DNA of 64,000 bases from Ustilago trichophora (taxonomy: Eukaryota > Basidiomycota > Ustilaginomycetes > Ustilaginales > Ustilaginaceae): positions 62,001 to 126,000 of the forward strand of contig OOIN01000005.1 of assembly GCA_900323505.1 (NCBI GenBank), read 5' to 3'. Positions 29,862 to 40,717 of this stretch are shown here, in pieces. Within the stretch, counting starts at the first letter, position 1, and each line of letters starts with the position of its first letter. The position numbers and the translations under genes were made by a program. The notes below the pieces were generated by a model. It was not told the DNA's origin and did no database searches. It saw only the letters and a list, made by a program, of their open reading frames with translations.

Positions 29862-32800
29862 TTAACCAGAACTGCCAGCTAGATCCAACCCGAGTTCAGC
29901 AGTAAGATCGGCCACATGACGTTCGCGTTTCTCCAAAATGTTGGCGTATCTGATCGACGTCTTGAGCTCATTACAAGCCAAATGGATGAGCTTGTCGACG
30001 CTGAATAGCCTCGATGTCAGCGAATGAGCCAGGCCGTAAAATGATGAAGCCGAGGTGGTGGCCAACAGCTCTGCCTCGTACAGCTTGAGAATCGACATCG
30101 CTACACGGAAGAGGATGACCATTCCTTCGACAAACATGACATCCCAGACTCGGAAGAGCGTCTCGACGGGTAGACAGTCTGTGTAGAGCGAGAGGAACCA
30201 GGCGAATGTGATGGCTGGTAGGTCGACGCCAAGTTCAGAGATGTGTGCGTGCAGACGCGGCATGTGCTCGCTGACCAGCTCGATGAGCACACGCTGGTCT
30301 GCCTGCGATACGAGAAGGTGTGAGGTGTAGTACTCGCTCGGGAGGATCTTTTCGATCAGACAGACGAGCACCCAGAAAGCCTCTTCCTCCGTGGCGTGCG
30401 TCAGTAATAGCGTGGCGGCGAGGTTGTTCATCCCCTGGCAGTAGCCCGTGCTAGGGTTGTACCAGCTGAACGCGACCAGGAGACGACGCAGCTTGGGAAC
30501 GCCTTGACCGTCACCGCCAAAATAGATGTTGGTTGGCATGGTACGGTGCACGTCGAGATCGATCTGGGTCAGACACTCGTTGGTCTCACCTTGATGATCG
30601 AAAAGCAGCTCTTGGTAGCGACCTGGCTCGGCGATGTCGTTGGCGCCACTGCACTCTGCCCAGATTCTGGCACGGTAGCAGAGAGGGATTCCCGTCTGGC
30701 AGAGGGCGAGGAACTCGCGCCAGTCCTCCTTGCCGCTCTTGGAGTCGCCCATACGGTTGACGCCAACCATGCCCGAGGACCAGTCTTCCTCGGGCGCCTT
30801 TTCGGCCGATCCGAGTGCCTTTGCTCCGTCGACCGGTACACCACCGAACAAGGTTCCGGCAAGAAGTGCTTTGGTCTTGGATGCCGATGTCGATATGGAA
30901 GCCTTTGCCGCGCTGCTGTGGGCTTGAGAGCCAGCGCTGCTGCCGGTACCGTTGCTGGCACCATTTGGCTCGCTCGACGCGGCTTGCAATCGTGCTCGTC
31001 TGCGGTCTAGGAATGCATCCCATCGTTGCTTCTGTTCGACTTGCTGTGTGTCGTGCATGTCTTTGAGCTGCGTCAAGAGTCGTCGCACTGTGTTGGAGAT
31101 TGAGGGAAGACCTAGATGTGTGGGACCTCCTCCTTTGACTGGGCTGCTGGACCTCGAAGATGCATTTGAACGAGTTCCACGTCGTTGCTTGGATGGACTT
31201 GCCCGAGATGGAGACGCCGACGGCTTGGAGACTGCGCTGACCGGAAGTACCTCTGCCTGAACTGGCTTGCTGTCGGGTACGGTCAGAAGATTGCTGCGAC
31301 GCTTTGCGCGCTTGGCTTTGGTGCTGGCGCTATCTGCAGCTGCGCCATCGTCCGAGGTGGAGCCTTCGATTGCCGAAGTTGCACCTGTAGAAGGAGCTGG
31401 CGAGGTGGAGCGAGGGCCTGCAAGGAGCTGGACATCGTTGTGATCGATCTGCGAGGCGACGGCCCCGGGGGCACGGGACAGATCCAGCTCGTCATCCTCC
31501 GAGTCGGCCGTGTCGAGATCGGGATCGTTCTTGTCGTCCTCGCTCTGACTGTCAGTGCCGCCACGAGCACGAATGCCCACTTTGATGCCTGTCAGCGTGG
31601 CTGGCGCCGGTGCTGATGCTTTCCTTGCTTGACGCAGTAGCCGGATATCGGCATCGGTGGGATTGTAAATGAAGCCGTAGCGGTCGGTGAGCACTTGGAA
31701 TTCCTCTTCGATACTGCTGTCGGTATCCGAGTCATCTACTGGACGGATGACGATGGACGAGTCTGCGTCCATCGAGCCAGCCTGTGCTGCACTCAATGAT
31801 GCGGGCGCGGTTTCAGCCATCTTGGTAAAGCCTGGCACAGGTGCTTTGCCTCCATAGACTTCAAACTCATCACCCGAGCTCTCTTCTTCGTCCAAGGTGC
31901 TGAGTCGAGCGGCTCGTTTCTTCTTTGCCGACTTTGGCGTGTCTGCAGTGGCATCCGCGATGTTTGCGACATTACTGTCCATCGCATCCTTGCTGAGGGC
32001 GGACGCAACCTTCTTCTTTGCATGGTCTTCCACTTCATCATTGCTGCTGGAGGAGATGCCAAGACCAGCCATGCCCTGTCCACTTTTGCGGCCCTTCTTC
32101 TTGCGACGAATGAGCGTGGGAGGTGCAGCGTCGTTGGGCAAGATGGGCTCGAGCTCTACTGCTGCACTCGGAGGGCGAGGCGAAGGAGCCCCCAGCCCTG
32201 TGGTGCTGTCTGATGCCGAAAGCGAATTGGCTGGGTCGGCGCTGCGACGGTCAAACTGATAAGTGTCTGGCAGGCGCGTCACGTTGGGTTGAGGTGCTGC
32301 GGGAGGTGCTTCTGGAGCCGGCGAGGAACGTGTGTAACGTCCAAATGCTCTGGCAAAGGTCGAGGCAGAAGCTGCTTTCGAGGACTTGGAGGCGCTGACG
32401 GAGCGCTTGCCTGTCGCATTGGCAGCAGCAGCGGACTCGGCCATCTCGCGTCGACCGGGGCTCGTGGCTTTGACCATGCTCTGTGCCGTGCTTGGAGCAG
32501 CTTTGCGTGAGGCACCGCCGCCAGACCAAGGGAGCAAGCCACTGGCCCAGTCTCCTAGGCCGCTGGCGACCGAAGTGCTCGAGGACGTAGATCTGGCACG
32601 AGGTGATGCGACTTGTGGTGACTTGGACTTGTGAAGTGATTGAGGAGATGCGGGAGGCTGTGGAGATGACTTGAGCGCGGTGGGACGATGGCGAGAAGAC
32701 GGGCTGGTGCTGAGACTATCCGCAAAGGAAGCAGCTGATGACTTGAGGCTGCGATCATCCATGTCCTTGTCGGTCGTGGAAGCAATTGAGATGGAAAGAG

Positions 32801-34208
32801 ATTTGCCTCGCTGACGACGTGAGGTGGCTGCGTCCGCCGATGCAGCCGTCTTGTGGGAACGCAATGAAGGGCTGCGTTCGGGCTGTGTCTGTTCCGCAGC
32901 GCTGTGGATGCTGGATGGTTTCAAGGAGGGCGAACGGGCGACGATCGAAGTGTTTGCAACGCCATCGAGATCGTCAAGCATGGCTTCTTGCAACGATTCT
33001 GGGAGAGCGCGATCTGTACGATCGCAAGGTGGTTCAATGCCAGCTTTTTCCTGAGCAAGGCTCTGCTGCTGCTCAGCGATGCGTTTGCGCTTGAGCACCT
33101 CTGCGTCGAGAACAGGGGCTCTCAGTAGACTGCGATGAATCTGACCTTGTTTGATGCCATTCTCAAGACAGAGTGTAGTGAGAGCAGCCTCTCGCGATTC
33201 GGTCCTCTGCTGCATGAGTTCAATTGCCTCTGCATGTTGAGAACGCTCGTGCTCTGTGGTGGATCGGAGCTTGTCGAGCTCGGTGTGCGCTTCGGCGAGA
33301 GCTCGTGAGAGGGCTTTTGTGAGCTGCAAGGCGTACAACTGCGGCTTTGCGTCTCGTCGCGCAGTCAGGGTAGAAGACTTGACAGGTGTAGACTCGCGTG
33401 GTTGCTGTGTGGCAAGTGGACGATGAGGGAGTGGCCCAGTGAGGGCAGACTCGAGGTCGCCATCACCGAGTCGGTGGAGTTGCTGCAGCCAGTCCAAGGG
33501 GAACTCGACCTCTCTGGCCATATCCTGGACTCGGTTGGCATGATTGCTGGTTGCAGTGGAAGAGCGCGAGCCATTTGGAGTAGGACTACGCTTCCTGCGT
33601 GCTTCTGAAGGAGAAAGGGCGCCATCTTTGCGACTGGAACGAGAGCCAGGACGATCCAGATGCTGTTTGGGCATAGGTGTCTGATCCGGAGATGCATCTA
33701 CGTTAGAGGCAGATACAGCAAAAGGTGAAGGTCTGGTTGCCCTGGATGCCGGCAGTTCACGATGAAACAGCTGTGGCGAAGCAGGCCCTCCAAAGAGCGA
33801 GTCGTCAGGAAGAGATGGTTCGTCGGCATCATCGAATTGGAGATCGTAGCTGCTGACACGGCTCGTGCGAGGAATGTATGAGGCCGACTGGTTGGTATCG
33901 ATCACCTCAGCCATGGTTGACTTGGCCGAAACGGCATCGCGTGAGTAAAAGACATCGTCATCGATAGCAGCAGGACGAAGAGAGGATGAGGAAGAGTTGG
34001 CACCATCATGGTAAGAAGAGTTGCGGCTAACTGAGCGTCGTTGGAGTGCTGAGTGAGGATCAGCGCTGTAGTCCACCTGGGTTGCCTTGCGCTGCCCCCA
34101 AATGGGTCGATTCACGAGCGAAGATGGACCAGGTGACTTTGTCGGTGATTCTCCGGCAAACAGAGGATGAGCCTGTGCCAAGTTGTTTGCACGAGCTGGC
34201 GATGCCAT
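29862..34208 (-). CDS. TBC-domain Rab GTPase-activating protein
   Basis: Predicted to stimulate GTP hydrolysis by a Rab GTPase in membrane traffic. The 1448-residue intron-free protein has a long disordered Ser/Ala/Pro-rich N-terminal part and a C-terminal TBC domain (roughly residues 1140-1400). Both catalytic fingers are present: Arg in LDVHRTMPTN and Gln in STGYCQGMN. EEAFWVLVCLIEKILP, LYTDCLPVETLFRVWDVMF and ILFRVAMSILKL are further family blocks. A short helical segment near residue 320 (AEAHTELDKLRSTTEHERSQ) may be a coiled coil. The arrangement resembles the Gyp2/Mdr1-like group of fungal GAPs, but the substrate Rab cannot be read from sequence. Confidence 0.88.
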   Translation of the reverse strand: MASPARANNLAQAHPLFAGESPTKSPGPSSLVNRPIWGQRKATQVDYSADPHSALQRRSVSRNSSYHDGANSSSSSLRPAAIDDDVFYSRDAVSAKSTMAEVIDTNQSASYIPRTSRVSSYDLQFDDADEPSLPDDSLFGGPASPQLFHRELPASRATRPSPFAVSASNVDASPDQTPMPKQHLDRPGSRSSRKDGALSPSEARRKRSPTPNGSRSSTATSNHANRVQDMAREVEFPLDWLQQLHRLGDGDLESALTGPLPHRPLATQQPRESTPVKSSTLTARRDAKPQLYALQLTKALSRALAEAHTELDKLRSTTEHERSQHAEAIELMQQRTESREAALTTLCLENGIKQGQIHRSLLRAPVLDAEVLKRKRIAEQQQSLAQEKAGIEPPCDRTDRALPESLQEAMLDDLDGVANTSIVARSPSLKPSSIHSAAEQTQPERSPSLRSHKTAASADAATSRRQRGKSLSISIASTTDKDMDDRSLKSSAASFADSLSTSPSSRHRPTALKSSPQPPASPQSLHKSKSPQVASPRARSTSSSTSVASGLGDWASGLLPWSGGGASRKAAPSTAQSMVKATSPGRREMAESAAAANATGKRSVSASKSSKAASASTFARAFGRYTRSSPAPEAPPAAPQPNVTRLPDTYQFDRRSADPANSLSASDSTTGLGAPSPRPPSAAVELEPILPNDAAPPTLIRRKKKGRKSGQGMAGLGISSSSNDEVEDHAKKKVASALSKDAMDSNVANIADATADTPKSAKKKRAARLSTLDEEESSGDEFEVYGGKAPVPGFTKMAETAPASLSAAQAGSMDADSSIVIRPVDDSDTDSSIEEEFQVLTDRYGFIYNPTDADIRLLRQARKASAPAPATLTGIKVGIRARGGTDSQSEDDKNDPDLDTADSEDDELDLSRAPGAVASQIDHNDVQLLAGPRSTSPAPSTGATSAIEGSTSDDGAAADSASTKAKRAKRRSNLLTVPDSKPVQAEVLPVSAVSKPSASPSRASPSKQRRGTRSNASSRSSSPVKGGGPTHLGLPSISNTVRRLLTQLKDMHDTQQVEQKQRWDAFLDRRRARLQAASSEPNGASNGTGSSAGSQAHSSAAKASISTSASKTKALLAGTLFGGVPVDGAKALGSAEKAPEEDWSSGMVGVNRMGDSKSGKEDWREFLALCQTGIPLCYRARIWAECSGANDIAEPGRYQELLFDHQGETNECLTQIDLDVHRTMPTNIYFGGDGQGVPKLRRLLVAFSWYNPSTGYCQGMNNLAATLLLTHATEEEAFWVLVCLIEKILPSEYYTSHLLVSQADQRVLIELVSEHMPRLHAHISELGVDLPAITFAWFLSLYTDCLPVETLFRVWDVMFVEGMVILFRVAMSILKLYEAELLATTSASSFYGLAHSLTSRLFSVDKLIHLACNELKTSIRYANILEKRERHVADLTAELGLDLAGSSG

Positions 34209-34788
34209 CTTTGCTGCTGCTTGACGTTACAGCGGTCGAGCAAGGCTATATCACCTCGGCCAGTCCGATAAAAGGTCAGGGTCGGATGGGACTCTACAAG
34301 GATATCCTCGGCATTGGTCCGACTATATTGTTGTGACCGTGTTCAATGTGAAAACGCGACTGGTCCGATGACGCTGAATGAGCGTGACACAGCTCGGTTC
34401 TGGTGTGGGAAAAGAGAAGCTGGATGTGATGGTGGTTGATGGTAGCTATACAGTACAGCGATCGTGTGATGAAGAGTCGGTTGATCCGAGCTGCTTGGCT
34501 GCAGTGTTGGTCTCTGCTCGGTCACATTTCATGCTCTCCGACATCTGTGCAGCGAAAGGCGCGTTGGCCTCTCTCGGAAAAGTGGAGCTGAACTTGTGCT
34601 TTCATTTCCCAAGCTGAATCGATCGGATTTTCGACATGTCCAAATCGCCGATCAACTCGGCGTTTGCTGCTGCACAGACTTTCCAGGTTGGACCCTTTTG
34701 GTCGTTGTTCCGTCCACTTCTTCTTCCCGGCTTTGCCTTGTGCTCCTCATCCATCCCTCGGAGCGGCAACAGAACAGGCACAGATATC
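34209..34788. promoter_or_regulatory. Divergent promoter of the TBC gene and YSH1
   Basis: 580 bp head-to-head. Contains a TACAGTACA palindrome at 34449-34457. An ATG at 34636 is in frame with YSH1 and would add 51 residues lacking family similarity, so I treat this part as 5' leader. Confidence 0.5.
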
Positions 34789-37461
34789 ATGGCGCCTAGA
34801 ATTGTTCCGCAGTCTTCAGCTGGTGGAGCTGCTCTGCAAGCTTCCGCCGATGATCAGCTCACTATCGAGATGCTCGGCGCAGGCCAAGAAGTTGGTCGCT
34901 CTTGCTGCGTCCTCAAGTACAAGGGCAAGACCATCGTCTGCGATACTGGCGTCCATCCTGCCTTCACTGGTATCGCCGCCTTGCCATTCATTGACGAGCT
35001 TGACTGGTCCACCGTCGACGCCATTCTCATCACCCATTTCCATCTCGACCATGCCGCCGCTCTCACCTACATTATGGAAAAGACCAACTTCCGCGATGGA
35101 CACGGCAAAGTCTACATGACCCATCCCACCAAGGCCGTCTACCGTTTCCTCATGTCCGATTTCGTTCGTATCAGTAATGCTGGCAACGATGATAATCTCT
35201 TTGACGAAAACGAGATGCTTGCTTCCTGGCGCCAGATCGAAGCCGTCGACTTCCACCAAGACGTAAGCATCGCAGGTGGTCTCCGCTTCACTGCCTATCA
35301 TGCAGGCCACGTCTTGGGTGCATGCATGTTCCTCATCGAAATCGCTGGCCTTCGTATCCTCTACACGGGTGACTTTAGTCGTGAGGAGGACCGACATTTG
35401 GTGCAAGCAGAGATCCCTCCTGTCAAGCCTGATGTCCTCATTTGCGAATCCACCTACGGCACACAAACCCACGAGCCGCGTCTCGATAAGGAGCATCGCT
35501 TCACCTCGCAGATCCATCACATCATCAAGCGCGGTGGACGTGTCCTCCTGCCCGTTTTTGTGCTTGGCAGAGCGCAGGAGCTCCTTCTTTTGCTCGACGA
35601 GTACTGGGCTGCTCATCCTGAACTCCACAGCGTCCCCATCTACTACGCCTCTGCCCTCGCCAAAAAGTGCATCTCGGTCTATCAGACCTACATTCACACC
35701 ATGAACGACCACATTCGTACCCGTTTCAATCGCCGCGACAACCCGTTCGTCTTTAAGCACATCTCCAATCTTCGTTCACTCGAAAAGTTCGAAGATCGTG
35801 GTCCCTGCGTAATGATGGCATCCCCAGGCTTCATGCAGTCTGGTGTCTCGCGGGAGCTTCTCGAACGATGGGCTCCTGACAAGCGCAATGGTCTCATCGT
35901 CTCTGGTTATTCCGTGGAAGGTACCATGGCGCGCAACATCCTCAACGAGCCTGATGAGATCATCGGCATGAACGGTCAGAAGATCCCACGCCGCATGTCG
36001 GTCGACTATATCTCTTTCTCAGCACATGTCGACTTTGCGCAGAACTCGCGCTTCATCGACGAGATCAAGGCACAACACATCGTTCTTGTGCACGGAGAGC
36101 AGAACAACATGTCCAAGCTCCGTGCCGCTCTGCAGGCGCGTTTCACCGCACGAGGATCCGACGTCAAGATCCACACTCCACGCAACTGCGAGCCGCTCGT
36201 CCTCCAGTTCCGTGCACAACGCACTGCCAAGGCCATCGGCACCATTGCTGCCAAGCCACCTGCACAAGGCGACGTTGTCGACGGACTGCTCATCAGCAAG
36301 GATTTCGCATACACCATCCTAGATCCCAAGGACTTGACCGACTTCACTGGCCTTTCTACCAGCACCATCGTCCAGCGTCAGCGTGTAGCTCTCGCCGTCA
36401 GCTGGGAAATGGTACGTTGGCATCTCCAAGGCATGTACGGCCGTCTCCAGGAAGGCGTCGATGCTGATGAAGGTTTGCGTACCCTGCGCATCATGGGCGC
36501 TGTCGATGTGCGCCAGAGCGCAAGACACGAGCTGATCGTCGAGTGGGTGAGCAGTATCGCCAACGACATGGTTGCCGACAGCATTGTTGCGCTCTTGTTG
36601 GGCATTGATAGCGCACCCTCCAGCGTCAAGATGACCATGCACAGCCACAATCACCATCATCACCACGACCACGCAGACACGAAAGCGGAAACCGCAGAGG
36701 ACGACATGGAAGCAACAGAGGACGAGGAGGCGCTTCCATCACCAGAAAGTTCAGAAGTGCATCCTACCCATCCCTTCTCAGAGACAGCTCTGCTAGCAGA
36801 GAGCAATACAAAGGCCAGAGCTTTGTCAGACGAAGCAGTTCGCCATGATGCATACCAGCTCGCAAAGATGGAGCACATGGCTGCGTTCCTCGAAGCGCAT
36901 TTCGGCCAAGTGGAAGAGCTTGTCATCCCTGAAGCTCCTAGTGAAGACGCCCAGGACGCAGAGACCAAGGACGCAACCGCTGTGCGAGTAGATCCCGCTG
37001 CTGACGAAGAGGACCAAAAACCCTTGGCAGCAGCAGCAGAAGAAGAAGCAGACGTGGATACCATCAAGCCAGAACAAGACTCGGGTGACCCTGAAGCCGC
37101 ACCTGCAGCTGACGACGACGGAAACGAATCACCCCAGACCTCAGAACCAGCTCCTTCGCCACCAGTCTCGATAGCCTCGCTATTCGATGGAGCCCTTCGT
37201 CCAGCTCTCCGGGTCTTCCTCGACGAAGCTGAAGCAGTGGTAGATGTCGAGAATCTTGTCATTCTTGCCTCGTCCGAGTCGTTCCGCACACGTGTTCAGC
37301 ATCTCTGCACCTTGGCGCTGCGATCCTTCACTTCGTTATCGGACGCTTTCCACCTCCCACAACAGATGGGCACCTCGCTCTTCCAAGGCAAACACAGCCA
37401 GCTTGCAAGCATTCCCGAATTCGGAGAAGAGAGACCGTCAAAGATGATTCGTTCCTCTTAG
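34789..37461 (+). CDS. YSH1: Ysh1/CPSF-73, pre-mRNA 3'-end processing endonuclease
   Basis: Zinc-dependent endonuclease that cuts pre-mRNA at the poly(A) site, within the cleavage and polyadenylation factor in the nucleus. Metallo-beta-lactamase motifs are intact: HFHLDH (His83, His85, Asp87, His88), the distal TAYHAGHVLGA, LYTGDFSREEDRHL and FSAHVDF, with the beta-CASP region between (ICESTYGTQTH, MASPGFMQSGVSRELLERW). After about residue 615 comes a His-rich tract (HSHNHHHHHDH) and a long acidic, Ala/Glu-rich insert before the conserved C-terminal tail. The 890 residues exceed yeast Ysh1 (779), mainly because of this insert. Start at 34789, just before the conserved LTIEMLGAGQEVGRS. Confidence 0.95.
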   Translation: MAPRIVPQSSAGGAALQASADDQLTIEMLGAGQEVGRSCCVLKYKGKTIVCDTGVHPAFTGIAALPFIDELDWSTVDAILITHFHLDHAAALTYIMEKTNFRDGHGKVYMTHPTKAVYRFLMSDFVRISNAGNDDNLFDENEMLASWRQIEAVDFHQDVSIAGGLRFTAYHAGHVLGACMFLIEIAGLRILYTGDFSREEDRHLVQAEIPPVKPDVLICESTYGTQTHEPRLDKEHRFTSQIHHIIKRGGRVLLPVFVLGRAQELLLLLDEYWAAHPELHSVPIYYASALAKKCISVYQTYIHTMNDHIRTRFNRRDNPFVFKHISNLRSLEKFEDRGPCVMMASPGFMQSGVSRELLERWAPDKRNGLIVSGYSVEGTMARNILNEPDEIIGMNGQKIPRRMSVDYISFSAHVDFAQNSRFIDEIKAQHIVLVHGEQNNMSKLRAALQARFTARGSDVKIHTPRNCEPLVLQFRAQRTAKAIGTIAAKPPAQGDVVDGLLISKDFAYTILDPKDLTDFTGLSTSTIVQRQRVALAVSWEMVRWHLQGMYGRLQEGVDADEGLRTLRIMGAVDVRQSARHELIVEWVSSIANDMVADSIVALLLGIDSAPSSVKMTMHSHNHHHHHDHADTKAETAEDDMEATEDEEALPSPESSEVHPTHPFSETALLAESNTKARALSDEAVRHDAYQLAKMEHMAAFLEAHFGQVEELVIPEAPSEDAQDAETKDATAVRVDPAADEEDQKPLAAAAEEEADVDTIKPEQDSGDPEAAPAADDDGNESPQTSEPAPSPPVSIASLFDGALRPALRVFLDEAEAVVDVENLVILASSESFRTRVQHLCTLALRSFTSLSDAFHLPQQMGTSLFQGKHSQLASIPEFGEERPSKMIRSS

Positions 37462-37903
37462 AATTTTGTTGAGCATCTCTTTTGTATTTGTATCTATCAC
37501 ACGCTCAATCACGTCTTATCAATATTGTCAGGCGTTCGTCTATTGGAAAGCTGTGCTGCTGTAGATGCGGTTCGCTTCGTTGGTCACAAGGGTCTCGAAG
37601 TGAGTTTCTCCTCAAGAGAAGAACTGTGCTCCCTATCTTCAAAAACGTTCCTTCCTGTACACACGGTGCTGCATCGCTGCGGAGGCCCAGGAGCTGACGC
37701 ATGATCGGTCCAAGTCATATGAATGAAAGCTTTGGATTATGGTCGAAAGTCGTGTGAGGTACAAATACAAAAGTGTCTCTCTCTGCAGGCCACGGGCGAT
37801 TGTGAGCTGAGAGTCTTAGGGTAAGGTAGAGATCCGCATGATCTTGCAGAGAGTGCGGCTAGCTGTCCGAGGACAGAATGCTATTACGAGAGGTGAGCAG
37901 AGG
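37462..37903. other. Tail-to-tail spacer between YSH1 and mL53
   Basis: 442 bp. Presumably both 3' UTRs; nothing else recognised. Confidence 0.45.
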
Positions 37904-38326
37904 TTAGAGACCCTCTTCCTTGAGGCGAAGTGCTCGTGCTGGCTCCTCAATCTAAATGATAGTGTGAGAAAGGATAAAGAAGGTAGAAAGCACAGTATCA
38001 GCGCCGATCCGCGCACATTCTACATTTGGCTGCGGCTTAAAGCTTAGACATACCTTCTTGACCAAGTCACTCAATCGGGTCTCAGAAGCCACATGGTCGA
38101 GCACGAGCTTCTGTTTGTTCTTGTAAGTGATCTCGATTTTCTGCAATGCGTCTGTTGCCACTGTCTTTGTCGAGATATCGGGGAGGTCCATTCCCGGCAT
38201 GGGTGCTTTCGTGGGGAGTCGGGCGAGGAGGAGACGCATCGATCTGGAGGCCTGCGAAGCGCTCAAGGGGGCAAATTCGAACGACATTGCCGTGATATGT
38301 TTCAGAGATGCTGCTGCGATCGACAT
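37904..38326 (-). CDS. Mitochondrial large-subunit ribosomal protein mL53 (two exons)
   Basis: Exons 38326-38054 and 37951-37904 give 106 residues. The intron has GTATGT...TTTAG ends and leaves the frame in phase. The protein starts MSIAAASLKHITAMSFEFAPLS; the KHIT..SF.F.PLS..ASRSMRLLLARLP pattern is that of the small mL53/MRPL44 family of the mitoribosome large subunit. Exon 2 encodes only IEEPARALRLKEEGL, a tail easily missed without splicing. The basic N-terminal part, with no acidic residue before Glu17, may serve as the import signal. Family call from pattern memory, moderately sure. Confidence 0.72.
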
Positions 38327-38590
38327 CTTGACGCTTAAATTCTGGCAAGATGATGTGAATGGGAGGGGAAAGGGTGATGGGATGGCGTGAAAAGTGGAAG
38401 GTCGACTTATGCAAGAGTGCAAAGGCGAGTCGGAAGAAAAAGGTTGTGGGCTTTTCTTCGGAAGTCGGAGAATGGGACTTTGCGAAGAACGGCGTATTCA
38501 GGGTCTGTTGAGCACGTCCTGCTCCATCTTAAAGGTGATTCCACACGACATCTTCACCCTTGACAGCATAGAAAGGAGGTAGGAGATGCG

Positions 38591-40606
38591 ATGGTGAACC
38601 TTCCGAAGCCCTCTATCTTCTCTACCTCAGCTGAGATTGAACCCCTGCCGCGGACGAGCCCAGTTCATCAAATCCCACCCTCGTCCACCTTGCCTTGTTG
38701 CTACCGCTTCGGCCTGACGACGCTCCCTCAGGATGCGGAAGGGAACCAGACCGATGATCTTTCAAAAACCTTGAGCGAGCTATTCGTACTTTCTCGACTC
38801 CTCGCTATACCCTCTCTCTTTGGTCGAGGAGATGGTCACGCATGGATCCACTCCGAAGAGCACTATCCGACACTCGTACAGTGGAAAGAGCAGCATGTCC
38901 CCTCCTTACTCTCACGTGTAGCACTGCTCTTGGAAAAGCTCGACGCCAATGCTCTTACACAACAAGACTCTACGCTAATCAGCCTCGTCCTAGGGCACGT
39001 AGTGTGCGCAGTAGCGCGCTATCTTCCACTCATCTCCATCGGAAGTGCTTCCATTTCCGACTCGTCCGCCTCCAATTCAGCGGAGATGGACGACGGTTGG
39101 GCCAGCCTCGCTTCCCAAAATACGGCAAAGGATATCCTCTCCAAATTGCAAACTCCCACCCCATCCGATAACATACTCGAACCCTCCAACATAGCCAAGG
39201 CTTTACTGGCAGACTATATCAAGCCAATCTTTCGCGAGAGTGCCTCCTCCTCATCCGGTTCGACGAGCGCTATCGACCCAACAACAGGGCGTAAAAAGGC
39301 TCCCACAGCAGGCTCATCTTTCGTCTCTCATCTGGACGCAAATTTGGGCCAACATCGTTTTGAGAGCGCTGCCGATGACAACGATGCATCAAACTTTGCC
39401 CCTTCTCGGTTTGAGTTCTGCGCCTCTGCCGAGTCGATGCGATCCGCCCTGGAGAATGTAGGCTTGACGCAGCGTGCAGGGAAAAGTCTGATGGAGCGCA
39501 ACGAAGCACTAGGATGTGTGAATGTGCTATCGTGGTGTATGGATAATTTGAAGCTGAGGAGTGAAGGCGATTGGAATGATGTGTGGCCTCTGCTAGTGCC
39601 TCCGTTGTTGACGCTAATGGAGCATGCGCAACCCCGCTTTCGCTTGCGCGGGGCAGTTCTGGCTCATCGACTGCTCCTTCGGCCTAGCTTGCATCAAGAC
39701 GGTGATGATGATGACGGACCAGAGGTTAGGAGAATGGGAACGGCGCTGGCCAAGATTCTCATCCGAACCGGAATAGGTAGTTTGCTTGAACAAGCTCTAC
39801 ATGTGAACCTCACCTACATCCATGACGAGACATATGCTCCTTCGCTACTCTCGCATTCCATCGGCGCGCTGCGTCAGCTCATCTTACTCACCACTCATCC
39901 GATTACTTTTCGCAGCCCTGGCCAACAGTCCTTTGATCCACCTTCCGCACTCAATGATACGACCACACGCCCCGGTGTCACGGGGTTGGCCCTTGACGAG
40001 CCCGACGACTGCGGACAGCGCCGTCACGAAGCCCTCTACCGCCTCATATCCGAAAGCATCCTCTCCACTTGGTCGTACCTTCCTCTACCCGCTTCAAGAA
40101 CCAGACTCGGACGCGAACTGGTCAACGTCACCTGTTCAGCCTATTTGACTCTGATCGACGATTTGACACCTCAAGCTCTTGGGTACGGAGGAATTGGCGG
40201 GATAGCACGCTTTTTGGACGTGAGCCTAGACTGGATCTTCCGTAGCTGGCTATCCAACGTTGAGTTTGATCACACGGATCAAATTTCAACTACAATACTT
40301 GTGCTAAACCTCGCTCAAAGGCTGCTCTTTTCCGACGATACCAAGCAGACAATGGGTTCAAAGACCAGATTCACGAGCTTAGTTCTAGCTTCCCTGGCAA
40401 AGTGCTTCATCTCGGCGCTCGAGTCTCCACTTGGCACTTCAACGATTCCAACAGAGCCAAGTGGGCAGTCAAGATGGACCGAATTGGACAATTCGCTTTC
40501 CCAATTCTTGGTGACTTTGGCACAGTTTGATCCGTCAGTCCAAGCGCGATGGAACGAATTGATCGCACTGGATCAACGGCTTGGTGTACTTTTCACTCCT
40601 CGATAG
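38591..40606 (+). CDS. TTI2: Tti2-like component of the TTT (Tel2-Tti1-Tti2) complex
   Basis: The TTT complex works with Hsp90 to fold PIKK kinases (TOR, ATM, ATR). The 671-residue helical protein has the Tti2-like central block: a DVWPLLVPPLLTLMEHAQPR segment, then FRLRGAVLAHRLLLRP, RTGIGSLLEQALHVNLTYIH, and SLLSHSIGALRQLILLT, followed by STWSYLP and LGYGGIGGIARFLDVSLDWIF. An acidic loop (DGDDDDGPE) sits between helices. No intron. ATG at 38591 is the first in frame. Assigned from pattern recognition of the family, without a search. Confidence 0.75.
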   Translation: MVNLPKPSIFSTSAEIEPLPRTSPVHQIPPSSTLPCCYRFGLTTLPQDAEGNQTDDLSKTLSELFVLSRLLAIPSLFGRGDGHAWIHSEEHYPTLVQWKEQHVPSLLSRVALLLEKLDANALTQQDSTLISLVLGHVVCAVARYLPLISIGSASISDSSASNSAEMDDGWASLASQNTAKDILSKLQTPTPSDNILEPSNIAKALLADYIKPIFRESASSSSGSTSAIDPTTGRKKAPTAGSSFVSHLDANLGQHRFESAADDNDASNFAPSRFEFCASAESMRSALENVGLTQRAGKSLMERNEALGCVNVLSWCMDNLKLRSEGDWNDVWPLLVPPLLTLMEHAQPRFRLRGAVLAHRLLLRPSLHQDGDDDDGPEVRRMGTALAKILIRTGIGSLLEQALHVNLTYIHDETYAPSLLSHSIGALRQLILLTTHPITFRSPGQQSFDPPSALNDTTTRPGVTGLALDEPDDCGQRRHEALYRLISESILSTWSYLPLPASRTRLGRELVNVTCSAYLTLIDDLTPQALGYGGIGGIARFLDVSLDWIFRSWLSNVEFDHTDQISTTILVLNLAQRLLFSDDTKQTMGSKTRFTSLVLASLAKCFISALESPLGTSTIPTEPSGQSRWTELDNSLSQFLVTLAQFDPSVQARWNELIALDQRLGVLFTPR

Positions 40607-40717
40607 TTGTTCTTTCAAAGACAAACAAATTGAAACCAGATCAAATGTGTGTGAGAATGTAACCCAACTTTTTGCGATTGCAAAACATAGACAAAAGATA
40701 AGCAGTGAAAGTTTGGA

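Noticed and set aside
34636..34788. Upstream in-frame ATG of YSH1 adding 51 residues
   Set aside because: The extension lacks family similarity, and conservation begins shortly after the ATG at 34789.
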